DNA from: Salinivenus sp.
GTDB taxonomy: Bacteria; Bacteroidota; Rhodothermia; Rhodothermales; Salinibacteraceae
Reading direction: 5' to 3'
Length of the DNA: 41,606 nt
NCBI GenBank assembly: GCA_018609755.1
Contig: JAHENZ010000225.1
Span: forward strand, 1 to 41,606
In this document: positions 22,858 through 31,396 of the stretch, one piece after another
Position numbering within the stretch: position 1 is the stretch's first letter
How the letters are laid out: each line of letters opens with the position of its first letter
Translations under genes and position numbers: made by a program
Notes under the pieces: generated by a model
Database searches by the model: none
The model's input: only the letters and a program-made list of their open reading frames with translations
Told to the model about the DNA's origin: nothing

Positions 22858-23601
22858 ATGTCCGCTTCATTTTCGCCCCCGGACCTCTCAAGCCGGTGCC
22901 AGGCCGAGGAGTGGATGGACGATTTTTCAATTTCCGACGCTCGTCTGCGCGCTGCGCTTCGAGACCTTCGATTCATCAATCGGCTTCTCGGCGGATACCG
23001 CTCAACGAATGCCGTCCTTGATCCGGTGCTACGACGACAGCCCTCGCTCCGCGTCCTCGACGTAGGGACTGGAAGTGGAGATTACCTCGTTCATCTAATC
23101 CGACGGGGCGTCCGCTGCAACTGTCAGGTCGACGCTGTGGGGGTGGACCTCAATCCTGTAACGGTGGGACTTGGACGTGCTCACCTCGATGCCCGCCTGT
23201 CCCCGTCCCTTCGCCGCCAAGGACAGATCGACGTCGCGGACGCTCTCCGCCTTCCGTATCCCGACGATGCGTTCGACGTGACCCACGCTGCCCTTTTCCT
23301 GCATCACTTCGACGATTCCGACGCCGTCGGCCTGCTCCGCGAAATGCGACGGGTGAGCCGGCTCGGGATCGTGGTGAACGACCTGCACCGTCACCTCCTG
23401 GCCTACATCGGAATCTGGGTCCTGAGCCGGATTCTCCGCCTTGCGCCGATGGTCCAGCACGATGGACCGATGTCGGTCCGTCGTGGGTTCAAACGATCTG
23501 AGCTTCGAGCCTTCGCCTCCGACGCACATCTTCAGTCTCCCCGCACTCGGTGGCACTGGGCATTCCGGTGGACCCTCTCCACAATTTCGAGTGGCGAATG
23601 A
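22858..23601 (+). CDS. class I SAM-dependent methyltransferase
   Basis: 247 residues. A Rossmann methyltransferase: LRVLDVGTGSGDYLVHLIR is motif I, VDAVGVDLNPVTVGL is motif II, and LRLPYPDDAFDVTHAALFLH gives motifs III and IV. The substrate is not evident. In Bacteroidota this type often sits beside a FAD-dependent reductase of the geranylgeranyl-reductase family and a type III polyketide synthase. Here the reductase follows 69 bp downstream, but no synthase is in the window. The pair could act in lipid, quinone or polyketide tailoring. ATG 22858 is a clean start. The last 30 residues are rich in Trp and Arg. Confidence 0.85.
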   Translation: MSASFSPPDLSSRCQAEEWMDDFSISDARLRAALRDLRFINRLLGGYRSTNAVLDPVLRRQPSLRVLDVGTGSGDYLVHLIRRGVRCNCQVDAVGVDLNPVTVGLGRAHLDARLSPSLRRQGQIDVADALRLPYPDDAFDVTHAALFLHHFDDSDAVGLLREMRRVSRLGIVVNDLHRHLLAYIGIWVLSRILRLAPMVQHDGPMSVRRGFKRSELRAFASDAHLQSPRTRWHWAFRWTLSTISSGE

Positions 23602-23670
23602 TGAGTGGCGAATTGCCTCAAGGGAAGAGTCGGATCCTCAACCACAACTCTTACAATCAGACGCTTGCTC

Positions 23671-24792
23671 ATGTCACACGACGCGATTATCATCGGTGGG
23701 GGGCTGGCCGGGTGCAGCGTGGCCCTGCAGCTGGCCCGCGAGAATCACGACGTGGTACTTCTGGAGAAGGCGACCTATCCGCGACACAAGCTTTGCGGTG
23801 AATTTTTGTCCCCGGAGGCCCAATCTTCTTTTCAGAACCTTGGCGTTCTCGATGCGGTGAATTCGGCGGGCGCCCGTTCCATCACGCGGGCAACGCTCAC
23901 GGGCCCCCGCGGCTGGAAAACTGAACACCCGTTGCCCGAGCCGGCGTTGGGCCTCAGCCGCTACCGGCTCGACGAACTCCTCTTCAAGCAGGCCTGTACG
24001 GCGGGGGTTGAGGGACGAGAGGGAACCCGCGCCACCGACGTCCGGGGCTCCCTTCAGGACGGATTTTCGGTACAGACGAACACCGGGGCCGTGGAGGGTC
24101 GGCTCGTGATCGGAGCACACGGCAAGCGCGGTCTGCTCGACCAAAAACTCGACCGTGCATTTCTCCAGGAATCGTCTCCGTACGTAGGATTCAAGGCACA
24201 CTATACTGGACCGCCGCCCTCAGGCCCTGGGACAATTGAGGTGCACGCCGCCCCCGGGGGCTACTGTGGGGTGGGTCCCGTAGAGAACGACCGGGTGTGC
24301 GTCTGCTGGATCGGGCACACGGACGCGCTGACGGCCGCCGGCGGTGCCCCCGAGGCCATGCTGGACGATGCCCTTCGTCGCAATCCGTCCCTCGACGAGC
24401 GGATGGAATCGCTTACCCGCGTGAGTGACCGCTTCGAGGCGGTCAGTCAGGTCCCGCTGATGGTGAAAGATCAGTTCGTGAACGGCGTCTGCATGGTGGG
24501 GGATTCTGCCGGAATGATTGCGCCGCTCTGTGGCGACGGGATGGCGATGGCGCTCTCGGCCGCCGACCTCGTGGCTCCCTTTGCCTCCGATTTTCTGTCG
24601 GGCCATCGAACGGCGGCGGAATTTCGCACTGCCTACCAGCAGGCGTGGAACGAGCGCTTTCGACGTCGCCTCCGACTCGGCCGATGGGTCCACGCCGCTG
24701 CCTTCCGTCCCGCGGCGACGACGGCCCTCCTCACCGCCTGCCGTGCCCTTCCCCCTCTGGCCCGTTGGCTAATTCGGTCCACCCGTGGTTAG
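23671..24792 (+). CDS. FAD-dependent oxidoreductase, geranylgeranyl-reductase family
   Basis: 373 residues from ATG 23671; an in-frame upstream extension to 23605 lacks similarity. The FAD-binding signature is DAIIIGGGLAGCSVALQLA, followed by a Glu at the end of the second strand (VVLLEKATYPRHKLCGEFL, typical of the family). The second FAD motif is VCMVGDSAGMIAPLCGDGMA. The C-terminal helical part, rich in Arg and Ala, is typical. Substrates in this family are unsaturated isoprenoids or polyketide-derived compounds. It is adjacent to the methyltransferase gene. The TAG stop coincides with the TTAG border of a MITE-A copy, so the true pre-insertion end is preserved or was set by the insertion. 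Confidence 0.88.
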   Translation: MSHDAIIIGGGLAGCSVALQLARENHDVVLLEKATYPRHKLCGEFLSPEAQSSFQNLGVLDAVNSAGARSITRATLTGPRGWKTEHPLPEPALGLSRYRLDELLFKQACTAGVEGREGTRATDVRGSLQDGFSVQTNTGAVEGRLVIGAHGKRGLLDQKLDRAFLQESSPYVGFKAHYTGPPPSGPGTIEVHAAPGGYCGVGPVENDRVCVCWIGHTDALTAAGGAPEAMLDDALRRNPSLDERMESLTRVSDRFEAVSQVPLMVKDQFVNGVCMVGDSAGMIAPLCGDGMAMALSAADLVAPFASDFLSGHRTAAEFRTAYQQAWNERFRRRLRLGRWVHAAAFRPAATTALLTACRALPPLARWLIRSTRG

Positions 24793-24917
24793 TGGTGCGT
24801 CAAGTTTACCATGTCGAGTAGAGCGCCGATCAATGAACGGTATTCAGGCCGTTGAAACGGCATTCAAGTGGGCATATTCAATTCGGTACCCGACACCTTC
24901 GGCTTGACTGACCACTA
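24789..24917. repeat. MITE-A copy 2 (129 bp), inverted
   Basis: Nearly identical to the reverse complement of 13694-13823. It runs from TTAG at 24789 to CTAG at 24914. Its first border overlaps the stop codon of the FAD oxidoreductase gene. It is followed directly by the end of a MITE-B copy. Confidence 0.85.
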
Positions 24918-24933
24918 GTGGGCTTGCACAACT
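24914..24933. repeat. MITE-B end fragment
   Basis: CTAGTGGGCTTGCACAACTG matches one terminus of MITE-B exactly over 20 bases. The remainder of the element is missing. It shares CTAG with the neighbouring MITE-A copy, as also seen at 13694. Confidence 0.65.
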
Positions 24934-25388
24934 GATACCAACTGTATGAAAGAAAAGATCAAGCACACAGGTCTCCTATGCGCCTGAAATCTTGATTTTT
25001 CCAGGACGCCTGCGGTTTGGCAACGCGTTGAGTGAGTGCGAAAAAGGATGTCTCAAGGTCGACAGGGCTGAGGAAGGATCGTTTGTGACCGGATGGGTCT
25101 TTTCAACCATTCCTGTATGGGAGACTCGTGCCGACAGCTTCGTACTCAATACTAAAATCCTCAGACGAAGACCGCCGGCACGGCCTAACGTCACATAGGG
25201 TTTGAAGACCGGGGGCCTATCCCGCAAGCGGAGTCTGCCCGGCTTTCGCCAAGGCGACTAACTTGGTATAGGAGGCTTCCCCGGTCCCTCGATCCGCTCA
25301 GTCACGGGTCGAGCCTTGCAGTGTTTTCCCGCAAGAGATCCCGCAAGAGATCCCGTGACGGGAAGAAACTCCCGTCGTGGACGCGCGC
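24934..25388. other. non-coding flank of second IS110-type gene, with tandem repeat
   Basis: No gene is recognised. Near the transposase stop, the 12-mer CCCGCAAGAGAT occurs twice in exact tandem (25328-25339 and 25340-25351), followed by the palindrome TCCCGTGACGGGA (25351-25363). This may belong to the element's downstream end. Its exact boundary is not visible. Confidence 0.35.
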
Positions 25389-26429
25389 CTAAGCGGAACC
25401 GAGAAATCGCTGCGGTCGGTAACTGCTTTGGTGTTTCCAGAGAGCGTGAAGGGTAGCCAAGATCTTCCGTTGTGTGTTGAGCCGAGCGTTGGTCTTCTTG
25501 CCGGTGCGCTTGAGGGACTGCTCGTAGAAGCGAGACACTTCGTTGTCCCCTTCTTTGCGAGCTCCGAGCCACGCCTGGTAGCTGACCTGCTTCAGTTCGC
25601 TTCTTCCTTGAGGATCAAGTTCTTCGTGCCCGAGAGGTTTGCCGTCGGAGGTTTGGCTTCGAATCCCAAGCTGGCAGTAGCGCCACAGCTTTTGTTTGGT
25701 GGCAAACCGGTGGGGCGTCTGGATCAGGGCATCAAACACGTGCGAACCGATCGGCCCCACGCCGGGAACCGCCTGAAACTCCGCAATCTCCGAATACTTG
25801 GAGCCGAGATCCAGCATCTGCTTTTTTGCATCGGACTGCGCATCGAGAGCAGTGTCCAGCATCTGGTACAGGCCGCGGAGCTGTCGTTCGACCTCCGGGC
25901 TCGAGAGCTGGTCGAGGTAGTGCTCTCGCCCCTTGCTTTTGTAAATCCGATCGCCACTGACATCGAGCACACCCCAGCGGCGGAAAGTGGCCTTGATCTT
26001 CTGCTTGAGTGCTACCTGTTGCTTCCGGCATCGGAGGTAGTGCTGCGCACTGGCCTTGAAAACCGCACGGTGGTCTTCTTCGGCCTGATAAACCTCCTTC
26101 AACTCTTCGAGTCGCAGAAGCCGACACAGGTTGTAGGCGTCGGCACGGTCGCTTTTGCGAGCGTCTCGGCTGATGAGGTAATTTTCCCGAGGGTCACATA
26201 CGACTGTGCGGTCGACGTAGGCGTCGAGGGTGCGGGCGGCCCAACGGGACAGGGAATTGGCTTCAATCGCCAACATCGTCTCCGACGCTTCCACTGAGGC
26301 AACCCTTGGAATCAGCTCCGACTCAGCAGTCGAAAATTGTTGATCTCCCTGGTAGGTACCATCTTCCGCCATGATGCCCAGCGTCGAGGAGCTTGCGTGT
26401 AAATCGAGCCCGAGGTATGCTGTAGTCAT
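25389..26429 (-). CDS. IS110-family transposase (second type)
   Basis: 346 residues from the ATG at 26429; upstream in-frame residues overlap the hairpin leader. DEDD-domain residues are YLGLDLHASSSTLG (Asp), TMLAIEANSLSRW (Glu) and RDARKSDRADAYNLCRLLR (Asp pair). The C-terminal Tnp-20 domain has AVPGVGPIGSHVFDALIQTP and, in place of the usual segment, the Ser in DPQGRSELKQVSY. The frame is intact. It differs strongly from the transposase at 6376, so two independent IS110-type elements are present. The C-terminal 60 residues are basic. Confidence 0.92.
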   Translation of the reverse strand: MTTAYLGLDLHASSSTLGIMAEDGTYQGDQQFSTAESELIPRVASVEASETMLAIEANSLSRWAARTLDAYVDRTVVCDPRENYLISRDARKSDRADAYNLCRLLRLEELKEVYQAEEDHRAVFKASAQHYLRCRKQQVALKQKIKATFRRWGVLDVSGDRIYKSKGREHYLDQLSSPEVERQLRGLYQMLDTALDAQSDAKKQMLDLGSKYSEIAEFQAVPGVGPIGSHVFDALIQTPHRFATKQKLWRYCQLGIRSQTSDGKPLGHEELDPQGRSELKQVSYQAWLGARKEGDNEVSRFYEQSLKRTGKKTNARLNTQRKILATLHALWKHQSSYRPQRFLGSA

Positions 26430-26528
26430 AAGGACGGTTGTGGTGGTTTTATGGAGCCCGTTCACTCCAACGTAGCCACCACAGGCGTCCTTTTTCTTTC
26501 AATGATACCCGCAAGCTCCGTTGGGTAT
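26430..26528 (-). ncRNA. candidate bridge-RNA leader of second IS110-type element
   Basis: Immediately upstream of the transposase start, 26430-26436 pairs with 26486-26492 (7 bp), TGTGGTGG at 26439-26446 pairs with CCACCACA at 26476-26483, and TGGAG/CTCCA (26452-26456, 26465-26469) forms the apex. Between the two longer stems is an internal loop, as in IS110 bridge RNAs. A separate hairpin ATACCC/GGGTAT lies at 26505-26528. Function is inferred from position and shape only. Confidence 0.42.
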
Positions 26529-26634
26529 ATGAGTATGGGAGTGTGTGGGTATGTACGTGCGCCCCATACGCTTGCATCTGTACCGTCACATCTACAATCC
26601 TGAACTTTGCAGGCGGACTCGGTATGACACGCGA

Positions 26635-26699
26635 GAAATCGCGGCTCTCGTGTCGCTGTTTCCGTCTGTATCTCCTGCGCGGAATCGCACAGGCGGTTC
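26635..26699. repeat. partial MITE-B-like copy next to sua5 stop
   Basis: On the minus strand, GCGCAGGAGATACAGACGG and the following GGAAACAGCG and GCGATTTCTCGCGT blocks match the MITE-B core. The terminal repeats are not conserved. The segment abuts the TAG stop codon of the Sua5 gene. Confidence 0.6.
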
Positions 26700-27646
26700 T
26701 ATCGGGCAGCCGCGCGCCGGATTCGATCATTGAGCGCACGGCCCAACCCGTCGTTGGGTACCGCCTGCGCGTAGATTCGATCGCAGCCGGCGTGGTCGCA
26801 CGTCCGGAAGAAGTGGAAGAGATCCTGCGCGTAGGTTTCCACGTCCGAAACGACGCGACAGTGCCGAAAGACTGAACTGTTCTCCGGTGCCCGAAGTCCG
26901 ATGTACCCGGCCGCAGACGTAGGCTCTGCCTCCTCTGGCTCGTGGACGAGGTGGACCTGAGCGGCAGGGGCGTAATGTCGATGGCGGGTACCCGGACTTT
27001 TCGGGCGATCCCCTTCCCCCTGCTCTTCCATATGTACCGCCCCAACGACGGATTTGAGAGCTTCGACAGAGACGGCCCCCGGACGCAGAACGACCGGAGG
27101 ATCGGTGGTACAGTCGAGCACAGTGGACTCAACCCCCTTCTCCGTCCGGCCTCCGTCGAGAAGACAGGCAATGCGGCCCTCCAGATCTTCGAGAACCGCC
27201 TCCGGGCTGGTGGGACTGGGTCGGCCGGAGCGGTTGGCCGACGGGGCCGCAACGGGCGTCTCACAGGCCCGGAGAAACGCCTGCGCGAGATCGTGCCCTG
27301 GGATCCGCACGCCGACAGTGTCCCGCCCGGCCGTGACGACCTCCGGGAGATCCGGGTGCTTCGGAAGAATGAGAGTCAACGGTCCGGGACTGAACCGGTC
27401 CAGCAGCCGCTCGGCCGTCTCGGACAACGACGCCACCACCTGCGGAACCTGTGCCCGACCGGCAAGGTGAACGATGAGCGGGTTGTCCGCCGGCCGTCCC
27501 TTGGCCTCAAAGATGGCCTCGACCGCCTTAGGCTGGAAAGCATCGGCCCCAAGACCGTAGACCGTCTCGGTCGGAAACGCCACGAGGCGCCCCTGCCGAA
27601 GCATCGCGGCGGCATCTGCGGAAGAAGAAGTCCGTATCGTCTCCAT
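26699..27646 (-). CDS. sua5: L-threonylcarbamoyladenylate synthase, Sua5 type
   Basis: 315 residues from the ATG at 27646 (other in-frame ATGs lie at 27664 and 27670). It makes threonylcarbamoyl-AMP from Thr, bicarbonate and ATP for the t6A37 modification of ANN-decoding tRNAs. The YrdC domain shows GRLVAFPTETVYGLGADAF, KGRPADNPLIVHL, LTLILPKHPDLP, VGVRIPGHDLA and VAAPSANRSGRPSPT. A C-terminal Sua5 domain of about 120 residues follows (SPGTRHRHYAPAAQVHLV), which separates Sua5 from the shorter TsaC. Both domains are complete. The last codon is followed by TAG at the edge of a MITE-B-like fragment. Confidence 0.95.
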   Translation of the reverse strand: METIRTSSSADAAAMLRQGRLVAFPTETVYGLGADAFQPKAVEAIFEAKGRPADNPLIVHLAGRAQVPQVVASLSETAERLLDRFSPGPLTLILPKHPDLPEVVTAGRDTVGVRIPGHDLAQAFLRACETPVAAPSANRSGRPSPTSPEAVLEDLEGRIACLLDGGRTEKGVESTVLDCTTDPPVVLRPGAVSVEALKSVVGAVHMEEQGEGDRPKSPGTRHRHYAPAAQVHLVHEPEEAEPTSAAGYIGLRAPENSSVFRHCRVVSDVETYAQDLFHFFRTCDHAGCDRIYAQAVPNDGLGRALNDRIRRAAAR

Positions 27647-27780
27647 GGAGAACACTATGCTCATGAGCAACTGGACAGTAGGCCCTTCCTGTCGCGTGAG
27701 ACGACGTACAGAGCCCCCTCGCGTTCCCTAGCGTACCCGTGCGACGACCGGGGGTCTCGCACCCGGATCGCCCTCGACTG

Positions 27781-28275
27781 ATGTTTGACCCGTACCTCCG
27801 GATGCCCCCGATGGAGCGTCTCAACCTGCCGCCCTACTCGTTTCGAACGACGGAGAAGGAAGGCAAGCGTGTCATCTACGACCCCGTGCGTCAGACGTAC
27901 GTCCGTCTGACGCCGGAAGAGTGGGTGCGCCAGCACTTCGTGCAGTACCTCATCCAGGACCTCGACGTGCCTGAGGGACTGGTGGCGACGGAGGCATCGT
28001 TCAAGTATCAAGGACAGCCGTGGCGGGCCGACATTGTCGTGCACAGTCGAGATGGGACCCCACTATTGCTCGTGGAGTGCAAGGCCCCCAGTGTGTCCCT
28101 CCATCAGGACACCTTCGATCAAGGAGCCCGCTATAATCTCGTGCTCGATGCACCGTATCTCGTCGTCACGAACGGTCAGGAGCACTACGCCTGTCGTATC
28201 GACCTGGAGGAGCAGGACTACGCCTTTCTCGACGACCTTCCCCCCTACGAGACGTTGCTTGAGCGAACCTCCTAA
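27781..28275 (+). CDS. orphan HsdR-N-domain (PD-(D/E)xK) protein
   Basis: 164 residues from ATG 27781 (the frame is open 14 codons further upstream). It consists only of the N-terminal nuclease domain found in type I restriction HsdR subunits. The opening DPVRQTYVRLTPEEWVRQHF leads to the core RADIVVHSRDGTPLLLVECKAP, with the Asp and Glu-x-Lys of the PD-(D/E)xK site (D, ECK). The end is APYLVVTNGQEHYACRID. No helicase domain and no HsdM or HsdS genes are in the window. This short form is widespread in Bacteroidota, where its role is unknown. It is convergent with the small helical protein gene. Confidence 0.87.
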   Translation: MFDPYLRMPPMERLNLPPYSFRTTEKEGKRVIYDPVRQTYVRLTPEEWVRQHFVQYLIQDLDVPEGLVATEASFKYQGQPWRADIVVHSRDGTPLLLVECKAPSVSLHQDTFDQGARYNLVLDAPYLVVTNGQEHYACRIDLEEQDYAFLDDLPPYETLLERTS

Positions 28276-28284
28276 CCCAATGAC

Positions 28285-28812
28285 TCACACTTCGTGACGC
28301 GTCCAAACGGCAAAAGAAATTCCTCGCTCCAGCAGGTCAGGAAGAGCAGAAATGTTCTCATCTTCCGCCGACTCCACGTCTAGCAGGGCTCGAATCTCCT
28401 GGTGCACCTCTCGTGCCTCTTCCAAGAGTGATTCTGAAACCTCGGGATAGAGACTGAGGAGATTCTGATGCATGGTTTTCACCAACCGCTCGGCCCGCCG
28501 GAGCTTCATGAGAAGGTCGAAGTGTCTCACGGCATGTGCCAGTTTGCCCTCTTCGTCCCGTTCAAGGGGAACGCGGCCAAGCACCAGTTGCATCAAAAGC
28601 TCCAGCAGTGTCTTTCGCGCCTCCAACAACCGGGCGGTCGCGAGATCGCTGGGGGTTTGCGCCGCCGGATCACGACCGGCCCGACGCTCGGCTACCGACT
28701 CGCGTACCTCCTCTGCGGTCGATAAGGTGGCCAAAAGCGTCATGGACTGCAAAACGGCAGCCGAATCGGGGCTGCCGTTCGAGGTCCCCTCCTCAGGGCT
28801 CTTCTCACTCAT
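28285..28812 (-). CDS. hypothetical helical protein
   Basis: 175 residues from the ATG at 28812. I do not recognise a family. It is predicted almost entirely helical: a Ser/Glu-rich N-terminus, a long Ala/Leu/Arg-rich middle (ARLLEARKTLLELLMQLVLG) and a coiled-coil-like C-terminal half with many Glu and Leu (ESLLEEAREVHQEIRALLDV). There is no signal peptide or membrane segment, so it is probably cytoplasmic. It ends only 9 bp from the convergent HsdR-N gene and lies downstream of the CBS protein gene on the same strand, 133 bp away. Confidence 0.55.
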   Translation of the reverse strand: MSEKSPEEGTSNGSPDSAAVLQSMTLLATLSTAEEVRESVAERRAGRDPAAQTPSDLATARLLEARKTLLELLMQLVLGRVPLERDEEGKLAHAVRHFDLLMKLRRAERLVKTMHQNLLSLYPEVSESLLEEAREVHQEIRALLDVESAEDENISALPDLLERGISFAVWTRHEV

Positions 28813-28945
28813 GGAGTGACAGCTCAAAACAAATGAGTAGGACAGAGGACAGGGAAAATCGGGAGGCGCGACTCGAAAGGCATTTGTGAAGCATGACTTC
28901 AATGCCTTTATCCCTCGCAATTTCACGCCTCATGTCTCCCCTTCA

Positions 28946-29605
28946 CTACACCTCAAGGTACCGAACGAACTCTTCGACCAGCTCTTCCAACTCCTCTTCG
29001 GTCTCCCCAAAGGAAGCGACCACGTGGTACCCATTGTGTTCGAGCACGTGCCGAATACGGGACGTGTCCTTCACGTTGAGTTTGAGTGTGACCCGAATTT
29101 TTCCGGACGCCTGCTCGGGCGATTCGGAAGCCACGGCCAGCACCTTTCCGTCATTCTGCTCAATGAGGTGAACCAACTTGGCCAGCGCGTAATCCCGGGG
29201 ATCCACTTCAAGGGCCACGATGGCTCCCGTCTGCTGGGTGGACAGCATCTGGGCAAACTTGTCGAAAATGTCGTGTCGCTGAATGAGGCCGTAGTAATTT
29301 CCTTCCGAGTCGGCCACTGGAATGGTGCTGAGGTCGTGGTCGACCATGGTTCGGGCCGCATCGAAGATGTGAGCCTCGGGCGGCACGCTCACCGGCCGTC
29401 CAACGAGCAACTCCCCCACCTCGTCATCCGGACCGTTTGCATCCATCAGGCGGGTCTCGGAAAGCACGCCGACAAGGTCCCCCTCGTCATCAACCACAGG
29501 GAGATGATTGACGTGGTGCTCCATGAGCCGTCCCAACGCGGTTTCGACCGAGTCGGACACCTCAAGGGTGGATATAGACGGATTCGTAGCGTCTCGAGCT
29601 TTCAT
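28946..29605 (-). CDS. CBS-pair protein with C-terminal ACT-like domain
   Basis: 219 residues. There are two CBS motifs. The first has ALGRLMEHHVNHLPVVDDEG and LVGVLSETRLMDA (about residues 22-56). The second has AHIFDAARTMVDHDLSTIPV and NYYGLIQRHDIFDKF (about 78-117). Such pairs bind adenine nucleotides and sense energy state. Residues about 128-215 look like an ACT-type beta-alpha fold (GAIVALEVDPRDYALAKLV, KIRVTLKLNVKD), which usually binds amino acids. It is a stand-alone regulator with no obvious target nearby. The ATG at 29605 starts directly at the CBS pair. Confidence 0.85.
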   Translation of the reverse strand: MKARDATNPSISTLEVSDSVETALGRLMEHHVNHLPVVDDEGDLVGVLSETRLMDANGPDDEVGELLVGRPVSVPPEAHIFDAARTMVDHDLSTIPVADSEGNYYGLIQRHDIFDKFAQMLSTQQTGAIVALEVDPRDYALAKLVHLIEQNDGKVLAVASESPEQASGKIRVTLKLNVKDTSRIRHVLEHNGYHVVASFGETEEELEELVEEFVRYLEV

Positions 29606-29867
29606 GGACTGGGGGGGTTTGCGTGAAAGGGTGCGCGCTACCGATCCGTGGAGGAACCCGTAAGATCACCGGAGCGAGGCGACGAGCTGTTCCTGCTGTC
29701 GCGAGCCAGTGTCTCTGTACGCCTTCACGGGCCAGCATCGCTGCATTGGACATTGCCCCGTTGCACTGTTGACGTACGATGCAAGGGCCATGCCGTTACC
29801 GGCACTACGCCAGATCCGCAGGATGATTGCAGGACCGTCACGTCTGGCGTGAGCTGGAACGTGTGGC
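29606..29867. other. intergenic region between hflX and CBS genes, nothing recognised
   Basis: 262 bp between two minus-strand genes. No tRNA, terminator, repeat or familiar protein fragment is found. A minus-strand frame over 29666-29860 is open but has no recognised similarity. Confidence 0.25.
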
Positions 29868-31259
29868 TTACGACTCTTGGACGGCCACATCGTCATCTAC
29901 GACAGGTCGAAGGTCCGCGAAGGACTCCAGCATTTGTTGCAGCCGATCGTCATTCCGGGGCGACGCGCGGAAGCGCATGCGCGCAACAGCTTGCGGGCTG
30001 TCCTCTGCCCCATTTTCAGCATACATGTATTCTTCGTCTAGCACATCCGACAAGCGGTGGATCTTAGCGATGGCTTCTGGCTCAGTCACCGGGACGTAAG
30101 TCACGCGCTCCACGTAATCTTTTTCAATGAGGTTGAGCAGATCTTCCTTTAGCTGCTCCAGCCCAATCCCTCGAAGCGCCGAAATGAAGGACGCATCCGG
30201 ATGCTCGTCGCGAAGGGCCCGGAGAAGACTCCGATCCTCAAGTGCATCCACCTTGTTAAACACAACGAGGGTTGGCTTGTCATCGGCATCAAGCTCCCCC
30301 AGCGTCTCGTCGACGACCCGTATCTGCTCCTCGAAGTTGGGATGCGTCACGTCCACCACGTGCACGAGGACATCGCTCTCCCGCACCTCGTCGAGCGTGC
30401 TCTTAAAACTCTCAATGAGTCGGTGGGGCAGCTTGCGAATGAATCCGACCGTGTCGGACATCAGCACCTCCTTGTTGGTGTCGAGCTCCACGGTGCGCGT
30501 GGTGGCGTCGAGCGTCGCAAAGAGGCGATCTTCCGCAAGGACGTTTTCGTCGGCCAGGGCGTTGAGGAGCGTCGACTTCCCGGCATTCGTGTAGCCAACC
30601 AGTGAGACAGTCGTGTGCTCGTTCCGGCCCTTGCGCTGAGTCTGGCGTTGCTGATCGATGTTGTCGAGCTTGTCGCGCAGCTTCGCCATGCGCTTATCGA
30701 TCATCCGCCGGTCCATCTCGATCTGTTTCTCTCCCGGTCCCTTCGTGCCAATCCCGCCTTCCTGACGCGAGAGGTGAGTCCAGCGCCGGGTCAGTCGCGA
30801 GCGGAGATAATCGAGCTGAGCAAGCTCCACCTGCGTTTTGGCCGCGCGGGTCTGTGCCCGGCTGGCAAAGATGTCCAGGATGAGTCCCGACCGGTCCAGC
30901 AGTTTACAGTCGATCTGCTTCTCGATGTTTTTGACCTGCACCGGACTAAGCTCGTCGTCGAAAATGACGAGGTCCGTATCCCGCTTTTTCGTGAGGCGCC
31001 CCAGCTCGTTTACTTTTCCGGAGCCGATGAACGTCGCCGGGTCCGGACTGTTGAGCGACTGCGTGAGACGGTCGGTCACCTCGGCACCGGCAGTGTTCGC
31101 CAGGTGCTCCAACTCATTCAGGTGGTCGCGGACGTCAAAGCGCGACTCTTGGGGCGTGATGATGCCCACGATGATGGCGGATTCGGCGTCTTTCGTCTTT
31201 TCTTCAGGTGTAAACAACGGCAGCAAACACTTATGAAGGGAGAGCGCGATCGCGTTCAA
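29868..31259 (-). CDS. hflX: HflX ribosome-associated GTPase
   Basis: 463 residues. HflX is a translational GTPase-like factor that splits stalled or stressed 70S ribosomes. The N-terminal HflX domain has FDVRDHLNELEHLANTAGAE and the nucleotide-binding FIGSGKVNEL. A middle glycine-rich segment, LSRQEGGIGTKGPGEKQIE, is diagnostic. The G domain has G1 GYTNAGKS (222-229), G3 DTVGFIRKLPHRLIESF and G4 NKVDAL. A C-terminal domain of about 60 residues follows. The frame begins with TTG at 31259; no better start is visible before the conserved part. Single gene, minus strand. Confidence 0.95.
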   Translation of the reverse strand: MNAIALSLHKCLLPLFTPEEKTKDAESAIIVGIITPQESRFDVRDHLNELEHLANTAGAEVTDRLTQSLNSPDPATFIGSGKVNELGRLTKKRDTDLVIFDDELSPVQVKNIEKQIDCKLLDRSGLILDIFASRAQTRAAKTQVELAQLDYLRSRLTRRWTHLSRQEGGIGTKGPGEKQIEMDRRMIDKRMAKLRDKLDNIDQQRQTQRKGRNEHTTVSLVGYTNAGKSTLLNALADENVLAEDRLFATLDATTRTVELDTNKEVLMSDTVGFIRKLPHRLIESFKSTLDEVRESDVLVHVVDVTHPNFEEQIRVVDETLGELDADDKPTLVVFNKVDALEDRSLLRALRDEHPDASFISALRGIGLEQLKEDLLNLIEKDYVERVTYVPVTEPEAIAKIHRLSDVLDEEYMYAENGAEDSPQAVARMRFRASPRNDDRLQQMLESFADLRPVVDDDVAVQES

Positions 31260-31396
31260 ACATGAGGTTCAACAAAACTGCATTGTCCTATACCAACAGG
31301 CCGAATTGGTGTTGCACGTCCGCAGGCCCCCAGTTGCGATCGTCCGGAACGGCGACTTGACGCCAGAGGCAGAGAATGACATGAGAAAATGCTACG

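Noticed and set aside
29666-29896. Minus-strand frame between hflX and the CBS gene
   Set aside because: It overlaps the end of hflX and has no recognisable similarity or ribosome-binding context.
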